Shown one piece after another: positions 17,123 to 26,485 of a DNA stretch of 42,758 nucleotides (within the stretch, counting starts at the first letter, position 1; each line of letters opens with the position of its first letter). The stretch spans positions 1-42,758 of the forward strand of contig WQTH01000016.1 in NCBI GenBank assembly GCA_009786415.1. The letters are read 5' to 3'. The notes below the pieces were generated by a model that searched no databases, had not been told where the DNA came from, and saw nothing but the letters and a program-made list of their open reading frames with translations. A program made the position numbers and the translations under genes. Source of the DNA: Chitinispirillia bacterium. Its GTDB lineage: Bacteria; Fibrobacterota; Chitinivibrionia; Chitinivibrionales; Chitinispirillaceae.

Positions 17123-18097
17123 ATGATCAAAGGAGAGCGGGCGGTGGATATTATTGAATTGGAGAATAGCGGCGCCGGTGATACGCTCAGGGAGCTTTGC
17201 GGCAAGGTTCTGTCGTTAAGCGTACCCTACGACGATGTTGCCGAACAGATCGAGGACCTCGCCTACCTGGAGTACGGTCAGGGCGGACTCGAGAACGCCG
17301 TGGGCCAGCTTGAGGGTTTGACGCATTTCTTTGAGGGATTGCGCAACAAGAACGAGGAGGTAAGCCGCGATCTTGCGCAGGTGTACCTGCTTATAGGTCA
17401 GATATACCAGTATGCGGGGATGTTCGAAGAGAGCATCGACTGGATCAAAAAGTCTATAGTGGTCGACGATATGGACCCGGTCGCGTACCACTGTCTCGCG
17501 CACTCGTTCAGCAGCATCGGCGATGAGTCTATGGCGGTAAAGAGCCTTGAGCAGGAGATTACGGTGGCGCCGGGCAATTACTATACGTATCTGCTGCTCG
17601 CCGATATGCACGAGAAGAGCGGCAGCCAGGAGAAGTTTGAGGCGGTGCTGCGGCGGCTTTTGGAGCGCAACCCCGACAACATTCAGGGCCTGCACAAGCT
17701 GATACGCCATTGCGAGCGCGACCCTGAGCATACGGACGTGGAGCTCCTTCGCCACAGGCTTTTGGAGCGCTCCGAGGGTTTGAGCCGCATAGAAGCGGTG
17801 ATACGCGCGTACCATCTGATGCAGTCGGAACGGACTGAAGAGGCCGCCGGGTTTCTGGCCGAATGGAGCCTGCGTTCACCCGATGTCTCCATAATCCATC
17901 TGGCCAACGCGCACATATATGGGCATACGCACCAATATTACAGGAAGCGCGACGAGCTATCGATATTTAAGAGAAAAAATCACGGGCGCGAGGATGTGAT
18001 GGAAATAAAGCTCGCCGAGTTTGCCACGGTGTTTGGAGATGATGCGGCGGACAGGCTACGGCAGAGGCTTAAGGTGGTTTATCCGGCATCGATGTGA
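17123..18097 (+). CDS. Tetratricopeptide-repeat protein
   Basis: 324 aa with TPR-like helices (LIGQIYQYAGMFEESIDWIKKSI; AYHCLAHSFSSIGDESMAVKSLEQEI). Confidence 0.75.
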   Translation: MIKGERAVDIIELENSGAGDTLRELCGKVLSLSVPYDDVAEQIEDLAYLEYGQGGLENAVGQLEGLTHFFEGLRNKNEEVSRDLAQVYLLIGQIYQYAGMFEESIDWIKKSIVVDDMDPVAYHCLAHSFSSIGDESMAVKSLEQEITVAPGNYYTYLLLADMHEKSGSQEKFEAVLRRLLERNPDNIQGLHKLIRHCERDPEHTDVELLRHRLLERSEGLSRIEAVIRAYHLMQSERTEEAAGFLAEWSLRSPDVSIIHLANAHIYGHTHQYYRKRDELSIFKRKNHGREDVMEIKLAEFATVFGDDAADRLRQRLKVVYPASM

Positions 18098-18207
18098 TGT
18101 ATATCAGACAGTATCATCCTCTGAACCGGAAGCCGGTTCCGGGGTGGCATTATAAAAAGCCGCAATAGGTATTAACAGCATTTGTTGGCTGACAAGGGAG
18201 AATAGAT

Positions 18208-20328
18208 ATGAAGAAGGTTGTTGCAGTATTTTTGTCGATTTTGTTTATGGCGGGCTACGCATTTTCGGTCGGGCCGGACAACTACGCTGCCGGCGCGGCG
18301 TCAACGCAGCCGCGCACTTTTGGCGCCATCCCTTTTGACGGTGCCTTCGGCAACCCCGCGCTTGTGGGTCTGGGCACGCTTCCGCGCAGCGGGCTGTCGT
18401 TTTTTCCCACGTCCATCGGTCTGTGGAGCAACAGGGATGTGCCGCCAACAGACAGTATCTTTCCGATAAACTTCTTTGACCTTCGCGGCGCGACCGACCG
18501 TTATATGGACGCTTTCTACAGAAACAGTTTCGGGATAAACGAGCGACTCGAACCGCGCGATGTTTACGAGGCATTGACGGGCGACAAGAACGGCGTGATA
18601 TCCGTTTACGCCGGGCTGCGCTCCTCGCCTTTGGCCGTGGCGACCCGAGGGTTCGCGCTCAACATAAACACTTCCGCCGATATCGACATTAATGTTCCGG
18701 GAGCGTTTTTGCTCCCCAGATTTTCGGCTGCGGGCGGATTCCCCGATGGTGCGGTTTTTGATATCTCCGGCTTGAGAGCCGAGGCTATATGGGCGACCGA
18801 GGCAGCGGTTAAACTTGGATTTTCGACAGTCGTTCCGGCGTTTCGCGACCACTTGAAGCTTGACAGGGGCGCTGCGGGACTCGGACTTAAACTTATATTG
18901 GGGCACAGCTACTTCAAGGCCGAGGCGGCGGCGGGCAGCGAACTCACTTACGACTCCGCCTCATACAAGTTCATTCCCAGAGCCTCGGCCGACGTTATAA
19001 GCGTGGGCACCGGGTACAACGGCGACTTCAACGATTTCGGCGCGTTCATCAGCGAAACGCCCATAAACGGTCAGGGCTGGGGGGTAGACCTCGGCTCCAT
19101 ATTCCACAACGACAGGCACTTCATCTCGCTTGACGTGCAGGATTTGGGCATGATATTCTGGAACGGAAAACAGACGCACAAACGGACCGTCGTCTGGGAT
19201 ACCGAGTTCCCCGTGACCGAGCTGCAACAGCGTATAGACGAGGTTCTTGAGCTGGACTCCATGACGCTGGAGAACCAGTCGTTTTTGACGTGGCTGCCGG
19301 CGGCGCTTAACATCGGTTATAATTATCACTACGCAATCCCCGAAGAGAGCGATATCGCGTTTTTGATACGCTACTTTACGTGGAGCCTTGGCTACAGGCA
19401 GCAGCTCGCGCTCGGCCCCGGCAGGAACACGTATATGCCGAGAGGCAGCGCGAGCGTTACGCTTGGACTTTTGGACGGCGCCCTGCCGCTGCGCTACGGC
19501 GTGATAGCGGGCGGGCCCGAAGAACTGGCATCCGTAGCGGGCGTCAGCTTTGATTTGATGCACACCTCTCTTGACTTTTACTACAAGGTGATCGGGAGCC
19601 CGGTCTTTACAGGTAAGAAGGGGTTTGAAATGGCGGGCGCCATGACGTTCAGGTGGGGATGGACAGATCACAAGCCCAAACGTGGCAAGGCGATAGCCGT
19701 TATGGAAGACCCCGAAGAGGAGCCGGTTGAGGAAGATGTGCCGCTTGAGGAAGAAGAGCCACTTGAGACGATTGAGGCGGTTGAAGATATCCCCGTGGAG
19801 GAAGAGAGAGTTGAGGAGATTGAAAAGGTCATCATCGCGGAGGATAAGCCTTACGTACCGACGGTGATACACATGACCATGCTTCCTCCCCCGCCGGCGC
19901 TGACGGTTGTGGAGAGACGCCAGATAAGCACGGCGCAGCGCGCAATAAACTTCAGGTCTGGCGGCGCAGAGCTTACACCCGAATCGTATGAGGCGCTTGA
20001 CGCTATAGTACAAGTGATTAAGCACTACCCGCAGGTGCGCTACGAGATACAGGGCCATACCGACGCGCAGGGCGGGCACCTGCCGAACCTGCATCTTTCG
20101 GCGAGGCGTGCGAATGCGGTGAAGCAATACCTTATATCGAAGGGGGCGCCGCCGGTGAGCCTTATTGCCATAGGCTACGGCAAGAATATGCCTGTAGCGA
20201 GCAACATCACCGACGAGGGGCGCGCGCAAAACAGGCGCGTGGAGTTTATGCAGATACTGTCTCAGGAGCAGTACGATACGCTGCGCAAGCTTGAGGCGGA
20301 AATACAACGTTATTTGGGGAGAGAGTAA
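18208..20328 (+). CDS. Outer-membrane beta-barrel protein with C-terminal OmpA-like peptidoglycan-binding domain
   Basis: Signal peptide, barrel-like repeats, acidic EEPVEEDVPLEEEE linker, INFRSGGAELTPES…YEIQGHTDAQGG…NLHLSARRANAVKQYL…GYGKNMPVASN…NRRVEF. Confidence 0.88.
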   Translation: MKKVVAVFLSILFMAGYAFSVGPDNYAAGAASTQPRTFGAIPFDGAFGNPALVGLGTLPRSGLSFFPTSIGLWSNRDVPPTDSIFPINFFDLRGATDRYMDAFYRNSFGINERLEPRDVYEALTGDKNGVISVYAGLRSSPLAVATRGFALNINTSADIDINVPGAFLLPRFSAAGGFPDGAVFDISGLRAEAIWATEAAVKLGFSTVVPAFRDHLKLDRGAAGLGLKLILGHSYFKAEAAAGSELTYDSASYKFIPRASADVISVGTGYNGDFNDFGAFISETPINGQGWGVDLGSIFHNDRHFISLDVQDLGMIFWNGKQTHKRTVVWDTEFPVTELQQRIDEVLELDSMTLENQSFLTWLPAALNIGYNYHYAIPEESDIAFLIRYFTWSLGYRQQLALGPGRNTYMPRGSASVTLGLLDGALPLRYGVIAGGPEELASVAGVSFDLMHTSLDFYYKVIGSPVFTGKKGFEMAGAMTFRWGWTDHKPKRGKAIAVMEDPEEEPVEEDVPLEEEEPLETIEAVEDIPVEEERVEEIEKVIIAEDKPYVPTVIHMTMLPPPPALTVVERRQISTAQRAINFRSGGAELTPESYEALDAIVQVIKHYPQVRYEIQGHTDAQGGHLPNLHLSARRANAVKQYLISKGAPPVSLIAIGYGKNMPVASNITDEGRAQNRRVEFMQILSQEQYDTLRKLEAEIQRYLGRE

Positions 20329-21206
20329 TGAGTAATATTGATACAGACAGGCTGATAGGCGCACAGATCGCCGGAGTGACCCTTTTGGCGCTGCACGGGC
20401 GCGGGCACACCGGGATGGTCTTTGTCGGTTTTCAGAAATCGCTCAAGCGCAAGATCGCCGTAAAGCTTGTACCCAAGGAGAAAGCGACGGCGCAAAGCTT
20501 TATGGACGAGGCGGAGGTTATAGCGGCGCTTAACCACCCGAACATCGTAACGGTACTTGATGTGGGCGAGTATGAGGAGTTTCTCTACATCACCATGCAG
20601 CTTATAGAGGGCGACAGTTTGCAGGCCACGCTCAAGCGCAAGCTCCTGCACCCCATTCCGTCGCAGCGCTGTTTAGACGCGGCGTTTACGCTACCGGTTA
20701 TGGCCGCTACGCTTGATGCGCTTGAATACGGGCATACGCAGAGCGTCATCCATCAGGATGTCAAGCCGGGCAACATACTTATAGAGAAGCAGAGCGGCAG
20801 GGCGTATCTGGTTGACTTTGGGATAGCGCGTACGGAGCTTACGGAGGATGAATCTAAATACGTCCACGGCACACCGCTGTATATGCCCCCGGAGCAGGCG
20901 CGCGGCCACGTTACGGACGCCCGCGCCGACATATTCGCAGTGGGCGTTACCATATGGGAATGCCTGGCGGGAACGCTGCCGGCGCCGCAGCTGCCGGCCA
21001 TAAAGCTCGTGGGGATGAAGGCGCGCGCGCCCGAAACGTTCTTCACAAAAAGCCCGTCTCAGAGCAGCCCGCGCATAGACCAGCGGCTCGAACAGATCAT
21101 CCTTAAGGCAACGGCGTGCGACCGGGAACAGCGTTATGCCGGATGCGCGCAGTTCAAAAATGAGCTGAGCGCGTATGCCGACGAGAAACTCGGGATACGA
21201 ATTTAA
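20328..21206 (+). CDS. Serine/threonine protein kinase
   Basis: LHGRGHTGMVFVGFQKSLKRKIAVKL, VIHQDVKPGNIL, VDFGIAR, GTPLYMPPEQARG, DIFAVGVTIWECLAG. ATG overlaps the upstream stop. Confidence 0.92.
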   Translation: MSNIDTDRLIGAQIAGVTLLALHGRGHTGMVFVGFQKSLKRKIAVKLVPKEKATAQSFMDEAEVIAALNHPNIVTVLDVGEYEEFLYITMQLIEGDSLQATLKRKLLHPIPSQRCLDAAFTLPVMAATLDALEYGHTQSVIHQDVKPGNILIEKQSGRAYLVDFGIARTELTEDESKYVHGTPLYMPPEQARGHVTDARADIFAVGVTIWECLAGTLPAPQLPAIKLVGMKARAPETFFTKSPSQSSPRIDQRLEQIILKATACDREQRYAGCAQFKNELSAYADEKLGIRI

Positions 21207-21251
21207 ATAATATTTATACATTTTTTCCCGTAAATATGATATAATTATATT

Positions 21252-22706
21252 ATGGCTACCATGAAAAAACTCAACCTGCATATCGCCTCCGTCCCCAACA
21301 TCGTGGCTCAGACGGAGATAGTAAAGATGATTACCGCTTCCAACCGTAAGATCTCCAGGCAGACCGCGCTTGATATGGTGAAGAATCCGCCGTTGCTGCT
21401 CCTGCGCGACTTGACACCCGAGGCGGCGGATGAGTGCAAAGACAAAATGGAGAAGCTTGGCGTAGGATTCTGGTTCTCCGATTCGGAATCTGCGGACCAA
21501 AGCCCCCCGCCGGACGACGGCCTTAAAGAGTTCGCCGACATCAAGGCGCACAACAGGGATGCAGACAGGGACGCTAAGGTAAAGCCCGCGTCCGTACAGG
21601 CAGTTGGCGCGCGCAATACCGCCGGCGCCGTCAGTTCCGCCGACGCGGAAGACCTCGCCGGCGCCGTCAATGAGACTCTCAAGCCGGCAACGCCTAAACA
21701 GAATATTACCCCCAAGCCGGCGCAGGCAGCGTTTTCGGCGTCGTCAGCGCCAAAACCGAAATCGACACATACGGCGAACCTGTTCCAGAACACCGGTTTA
21801 GGCTCAAGCCCGGGTTCCGGCGGCGGCTACCAACAATTACGCGGCGTACGCATCGAAGGTCTCGACAGGTTTGAGGCCATGAGGCTGCAGGAGCTGAAGG
21901 CGAAGCGGACCTCCACGGTTTTCTCAATAGTGTCGGCATTAGTAGTAACCGCCGTAGCGCTGGTACTGGTCGTTATACCCAAAGATTGCGGTACGAAGCC
22001 CGCTGCAGCAAGCAATTCGCCGTCAAAAAAAGCGGCCCCGGCGGCGCAAGCGGCGGAACAGGCATCATCGAAGCAGGCAAACCAGCCGGCAACATCCACC
22101 GCAGAGCCTAATCAGCAGGCTGCCGTACCAGATCAACAGACTGCCACGGCGCAAACGGGTAACGAGACTAAGGAGGAACAGCGCGGCAGTGTCAGCAGCC
22201 TGGACAAGCAGCAGGCTAACGACTACATAGACTCGGCACGCGCGACCGGCGCCAACCGCGACCGCAGTATCAAGTTCTACCGCATAGCCATATCCTTAAA
22301 CCGCTACAACCTCTCCGCGTGGCAGGGATTGCTGCAGGCCTACCGCGACCAGAACATGACAAAAGAGGCGCAGGAAACCAATGCGCAAATGCAAGAAATC
22401 TTCGGCGACAGGGTGGCCTCCGTCAGCAACCTCGTGCGGGCGTTCGGAGACATCTCGGATACCTATACCAACGAAAAAGGGACCTACCGCGTAGAGTACC
22501 GAACAAACAAACGCAAACGCAACGAAATATTAAATGAGGTATTCACCATGACGCGCTCGGTGCGCACCGCCTGCGCGTGCCAGGACATATCCATATTCGC
22601 GTCAACCGCGCCGGGAAAGGGGATGCTGGTACACAGCACGCCGGAAACATCGGTGCACTCACTGACGGCGTTCAGGCACCATGCGCAAATTGTATGGACG
22701 GAGTGA
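21252..22706 (+). CDS. Membrane protein with N-terminal L7/L12-ClpS-like domain and C-terminal TPR-like region
   Basis: N-terminus IVKMITASNRKISRQTALDMVKNPPLLLLRDLTPEAADECKDKMEKLGVGFWF; central TM VVTAVALVLVVIP; C-terminal helical repeat. Confidence 0.6.
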   Translation: MATMKKLNLHIASVPNIVAQTEIVKMITASNRKISRQTALDMVKNPPLLLLRDLTPEAADECKDKMEKLGVGFWFSDSESADQSPPPDDGLKEFADIKAHNRDADRDAKVKPASVQAVGARNTAGAVSSADAEDLAGAVNETLKPATPKQNITPKPAQAAFSASSAPKPKSTHTANLFQNTGLGSSPGSGGGYQQLRGVRIEGLDRFEAMRLQELKAKRTSTVFSIVSALVVTAVALVLVVIPKDCGTKPAAASNSPSKKAAPAAQAAEQASSKQANQPATSTAEPNQQAAVPDQQTATAQTGNETKEEQRGSVSSLDKQQANDYIDSARATGANRDRSIKFYRIAISLNRYNLSAWQGLLQAYRDQNMTKEAQETNAQMQEIFGDRVASVSNLVRAFGDISDTYTNEKGTYRVEYRTNKRKRNEILNEVFTMTRSVRTACACQDISIFASTAPGKGMLVHSTPETSVHSLTAFRHHAQIVWTE

Positions 22707-23579
22707 TTATCCCATCAAAAAGTCCAATATCGACGACGCGATATTGTTGAGCGCCGGATTGTACCGCTCGTCTTCGCAGTATATCTGGCACATCTCGATA
22801 ATCGCCAGAAACTCGGTACGCGTGAGCGACGGCGCGCCGCTTTTCATTTTATCGATTATACCCTCCAGGCTGTCGTAGAAGAACACGATCCTGCACTGTT
22901 CATCCTCAATAGCGTCCGCCTCGTCCATAAGCATACAGGCTAATACGGCAATGGCGGCCCTCTCCTCTTTTGACAGATCGACATCAATATGCTCGTGCGC
23001 CGCGTTGTCCGACATTGTAATGTCGTTGAAGTTGAAGCGCTTCAGGCGCTCGATAAAATCTGTTTGCCGCAGCGTGTAGAACCCGCCGTAATACTTTTTG
23101 TCTACCTCGAAGTGCTCCTCTATCAACTCCTTCGCGGCGGGGAGCGCATCTTTGTAGACCATTACGTTGAACGCCTCTATCTCGGTGGGAACGGGGACTA
23201 TGCCGAATACGGAGGTATCCACTACGCTGTCGGACTGCTCAATATGGGTGAGGTCGTGCTTCACCATGACGTACGGTATCTTGCTGTCGTGCAGAATAGT
23301 GTTGGCTATGACCGCGTCGGCCTTAGCGAACGGGTGGTCGAGCGGCACAAAGTCGTCGCGGTTGAGGTTGCGCGCGGCGGCATCGGCGCAGGCGGCGGCA
23401 AACTCGGTACGCTCTGCGGCCGCAACCTTAGCGTTGGGGTCTATACCGCGGCGGGCCATCTCATCCCCAAATATCACAAACGCGTCGGGATGGTAATCCT
23501 CGCGCTGGTTGCGGTATATGTCAAGAAGCCTCTCGTCGGTAAAATCCAAAACGGATTCGCGCAGCAATTCCATGTCCAT
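22707..23579 (-). CDS. Hypothetical protein (DUF2007-like region)
   Basis: 290 aa; ANTILHDSKIPYVMVKHD…VFGIVPVPTEIEAFNVMVYKDALPAAKELIEEHFE. Confidence 0.6.
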   Translation of the reverse strand: MDMELLRESVLDFTDERLLDIYRNQREDYHPDAFVIFGDEMARRGIDPNAKVAAAERTEFAAACADAAARNLNRDDFVPLDHPFAKADAVIANTILHDSKIPYVMVKHDLTHIEQSDSVVDTSVFGIVPVPTEIEAFNVMVYKDALPAAKELIEEHFEVDKKYYGGFYTLRQTDFIERLKRFNFNDITMSDNAAHEHIDVDLSKEERAAIAVLACMLMDEADAIEDEQCRIVFFYDSLEGIIDKMKSGAPSLTRTEFLAIIEMCQIYCEDERYNPALNNIASSILDFLMG

Positions 23580-23616
23580 AATAATATCCCCTTTTTGCCT
23601 GAACCCGGATTCGCCT

Positions 23617-24456
23617 TCAACCCCGCCCAGACCCCTTAAAAAATTTTATCGCCTTATCGACATTATCCATATCAACACAGGTATTAACGCAAGGGCCATG
23701 AGGCCGGTCGTTAATCACCCCGTAAACCGGCACCGGGTGCACATCCTGTATCCCCAGCGTCAGGTCGCGCTCGCAGGCTACGGCTATAATGCCCTGGGGC
23801 CGCCACGACGCCACGCGCTTGCGCGCAAGCGTCCCCCCGTTTACCACCTCTATCTTCAAATCGTACCTCTCCCCCGCCTCAATAAATTCGCCCACGGGGC
23901 ACTTGCCGCAGCGTATGCAGTTGGATAAATCAGTGGTGATCTTCCTGTTGCACACGTCAATCTGCAGGCAGTGCGGGAGCAGCACGAGTATCCTGTTGCC
24001 CCTGATCCGTTTGGCCTGAGCGATCGTCAGCGAATTATTGACCCTGACAAACGACGCCATCAATCTGGCCCGGTCAAACCGTATCAGTTTAGCCAGCATC
24101 ACCGCTATCGGGAACAGATATTTTACGGTTATGGAGCGCTTGCCGTGCGGGTAAAGGAGGTCTATGCCGGTAAGCGATGTAACGGTGATGAGCGTCAGCC
24201 CGCCTATGAGGATAAACAGGACTCCCCCCGCCGCGGCCAGAAAAGCGTACAGGGGTATATCACCCAGGGCCACAAGCCGCGGGTATACGAGGTACGTGAG
24301 CAGCAGCCCGGCAAGCGCGACCAACGCCACGCTTATCCAGCAGAACGCGAGGAACGGGAACCTGCTCCACGCCGCCGGCTTCACGGCTTTATTGGCGGAT
24401 GCGCCAGCCGCGCCCCTGTCAACAGCGGATGATGCCGCGCCGGTATCCGACGACAT
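23617..24456 (-). CDS. DUF116 family protein (membrane + Cys-rich)
   Basis: LPHCLQIDVCNRKITTDLSNCIRCGKCPVGEF…GIIAVACERDLTLGIQDVHPVPVYGVINDRPHGPCVNTCVD. Confidence 0.85.
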   Translation of the reverse strand: MSSDTGAASSAVDRGAAGASANKAVKPAAWSRFPFLAFCWISVALVALAGLLLTYLVYPRLVALGDIPLYAFLAAAGGVLFILIGGLTLITVTSLTGIDLLYPHGKRSITVKYLFPIAVMLAKLIRFDRARLMASFVRVNNSLTIAQAKRIRGNRILVLLPHCLQIDVCNRKITTDLSNCIRCGKCPVGEFIEAGERYDLKIEVVNGGTLARKRVASWRPQGIIAVACERDLTLGIQDVHPVPVYGVINDRPHGPCVNTCVDMDNVDKAIKFFKGSGRG

Positions 24457-24458
24457 CG

Positions 24459-24683
24459 TTACCGTATGTTCTCAATGCTTTTGATTTCGGGTACGCGCTC
24501 TTTGATGATGCGCTCGACGAGCATTTTAAGCGTCATGGCCGCGCCGGGGCAGCCCGCGCAGGCGCCCTGCAGCTTCACCTGGACCACGTTGTCTTCGGTG
24601 ATGCCCAAAAACTCAATATCCCCGCCGTCCGCCTGCAAGCGCGGGCGGATCTCGTCGATTGCTTCCATTACCTTGTCCTGCAT
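24459..24683 (-). CDS. NifU C-terminal-domain-like Fe-S scaffold protein
   Basis: 74 aa; IRPRLQADGGDIEFLGI…VKLQGACAGCPGAAMTLKMLVERIIKERVPEI. Confidence 0.92.
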   Translation of the reverse strand: MQDKVMEAIDEIRPRLQADGGDIEFLGITEDNVVQVKLQGACAGCPGAAMTLKMLVERIIKERVPEIKSIENIR

Positions 24684-24799
24684 GGTGCTCTGACTCCTTT
24701 TAAGTTTACTGTTGATTATATTAATATACTACAAACCCCCGCAAAAAATCAATCCCCCCGCAAAAATCTTCCCCAATCCCCCATTCGGCATATTATATT

Positions 24800-25551
<752 letters not shown>

Positions 25552-25564
<13 letters not shown>

Positions 25565-26073
25565 TCATCTTTATAATGATATTGACGATAGCCGCCGTCG
25601 GCCACAGCCTGCCGGCCGGCAGGGGCGATAACACCATACACCGTACCGGGCGCAACATACAGGTCGACGGGTTCCTGTTAGAGTGGAAGCGCGCCGACGC
25701 GAGGCCGTGGATGGAGACGGGGTGGGAGTGGGACGCCATAATCACCGCAAACGGGATATCGGGGTACATAAGGGCGGGGGCAGCGCCGGCGTGCAGCGCG
25801 TGGACGTTCGACATAATCCCCAAAGAGGACATTCTGGCCGCCGACTATGCAAATCAAACAACGGAATGGCTGATATACGATACTGGTATAAATAAAATAA
25901 CGATTAACGCATACAGCGCCTGCGGGGATACCCTGCCGGCGTTGACGCTGCCGGTCAGCCACACGCCGCCGGCAGCATCGCCAATACTTCTTTACGCGGT
26001 GATAATAATGGCATTCGCGGCAGTATTGACGGTGGTGATTGTTATTAAGAGGCGGCGCCGGAAAACAGCCTGA
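25552..26073 (+). CDS. Hypothetical secreted protein with C-terminal TM anchor
   Basis: 173 aa from ATG 25552, overlapping the end of the FGE-like gene by 13 nt; signal peptide and LLYAVIIMAFAAVLTVVIVIKRRRRK. Confidence 0.7.
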
Positions 26074-26074
26074 A

Positions 26075-26446
26075 CTACCGTTTAAAATCAAATACCGCGC
26101 CACGGTTGGCGCCGGCTACGCCGTAGTATTGGTTCGTGACTTTCTTGCCCGACTGCAGCTCTTTGATCTTGCGGCGCGCTTCAAACACCTTCTCCTGACA
26201 CGCGTTCATCATCTTCCTGAACCCCAGGGTGTTCTCCTCATCCATCGCCGCGATCTCGCGGGCGATCTTCATGCACTCCCCGGTCATGGGGCCGAAGTTG
26301 CCCCTTATGTAAGACGCGATGAGCTCTTCGCGCTCGTCGATAGCGTTTATAACGATCTCGGCATCCTGCGTGGCTATGCCGCCGCGGATGTGGGAGGTCT
26401 TGTCGAGGATTGCTTCCAACAACTGCTTTTGCTGAATCATGCTCAT
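26075..26446 (-). CDS. FliT-like flagellar chaperone (putative)
   Basis: 123 aa helical protein (IDEREELIASY…AMDEENTLGFRKMMNACQEKVFEARRKIKELQSGKKVTNQY) directly downstream of fliD. Confidence 0.55.
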   Translation of the reverse strand: MSMIQQKQLLEAILDKTSHIRGGIATQDAEIVINAIDEREELIASYIRGNFGPMTGECMKIAREIAAMDEENTLGFRKMMNACQEKVFEARRKIKELQSGKKVTNQYYGVAGANRGAVFDFKR

Positions 26447-26485
26447 ACCGTCAAATATAAATCAGTGTGCGTACAAAAGTCAATA

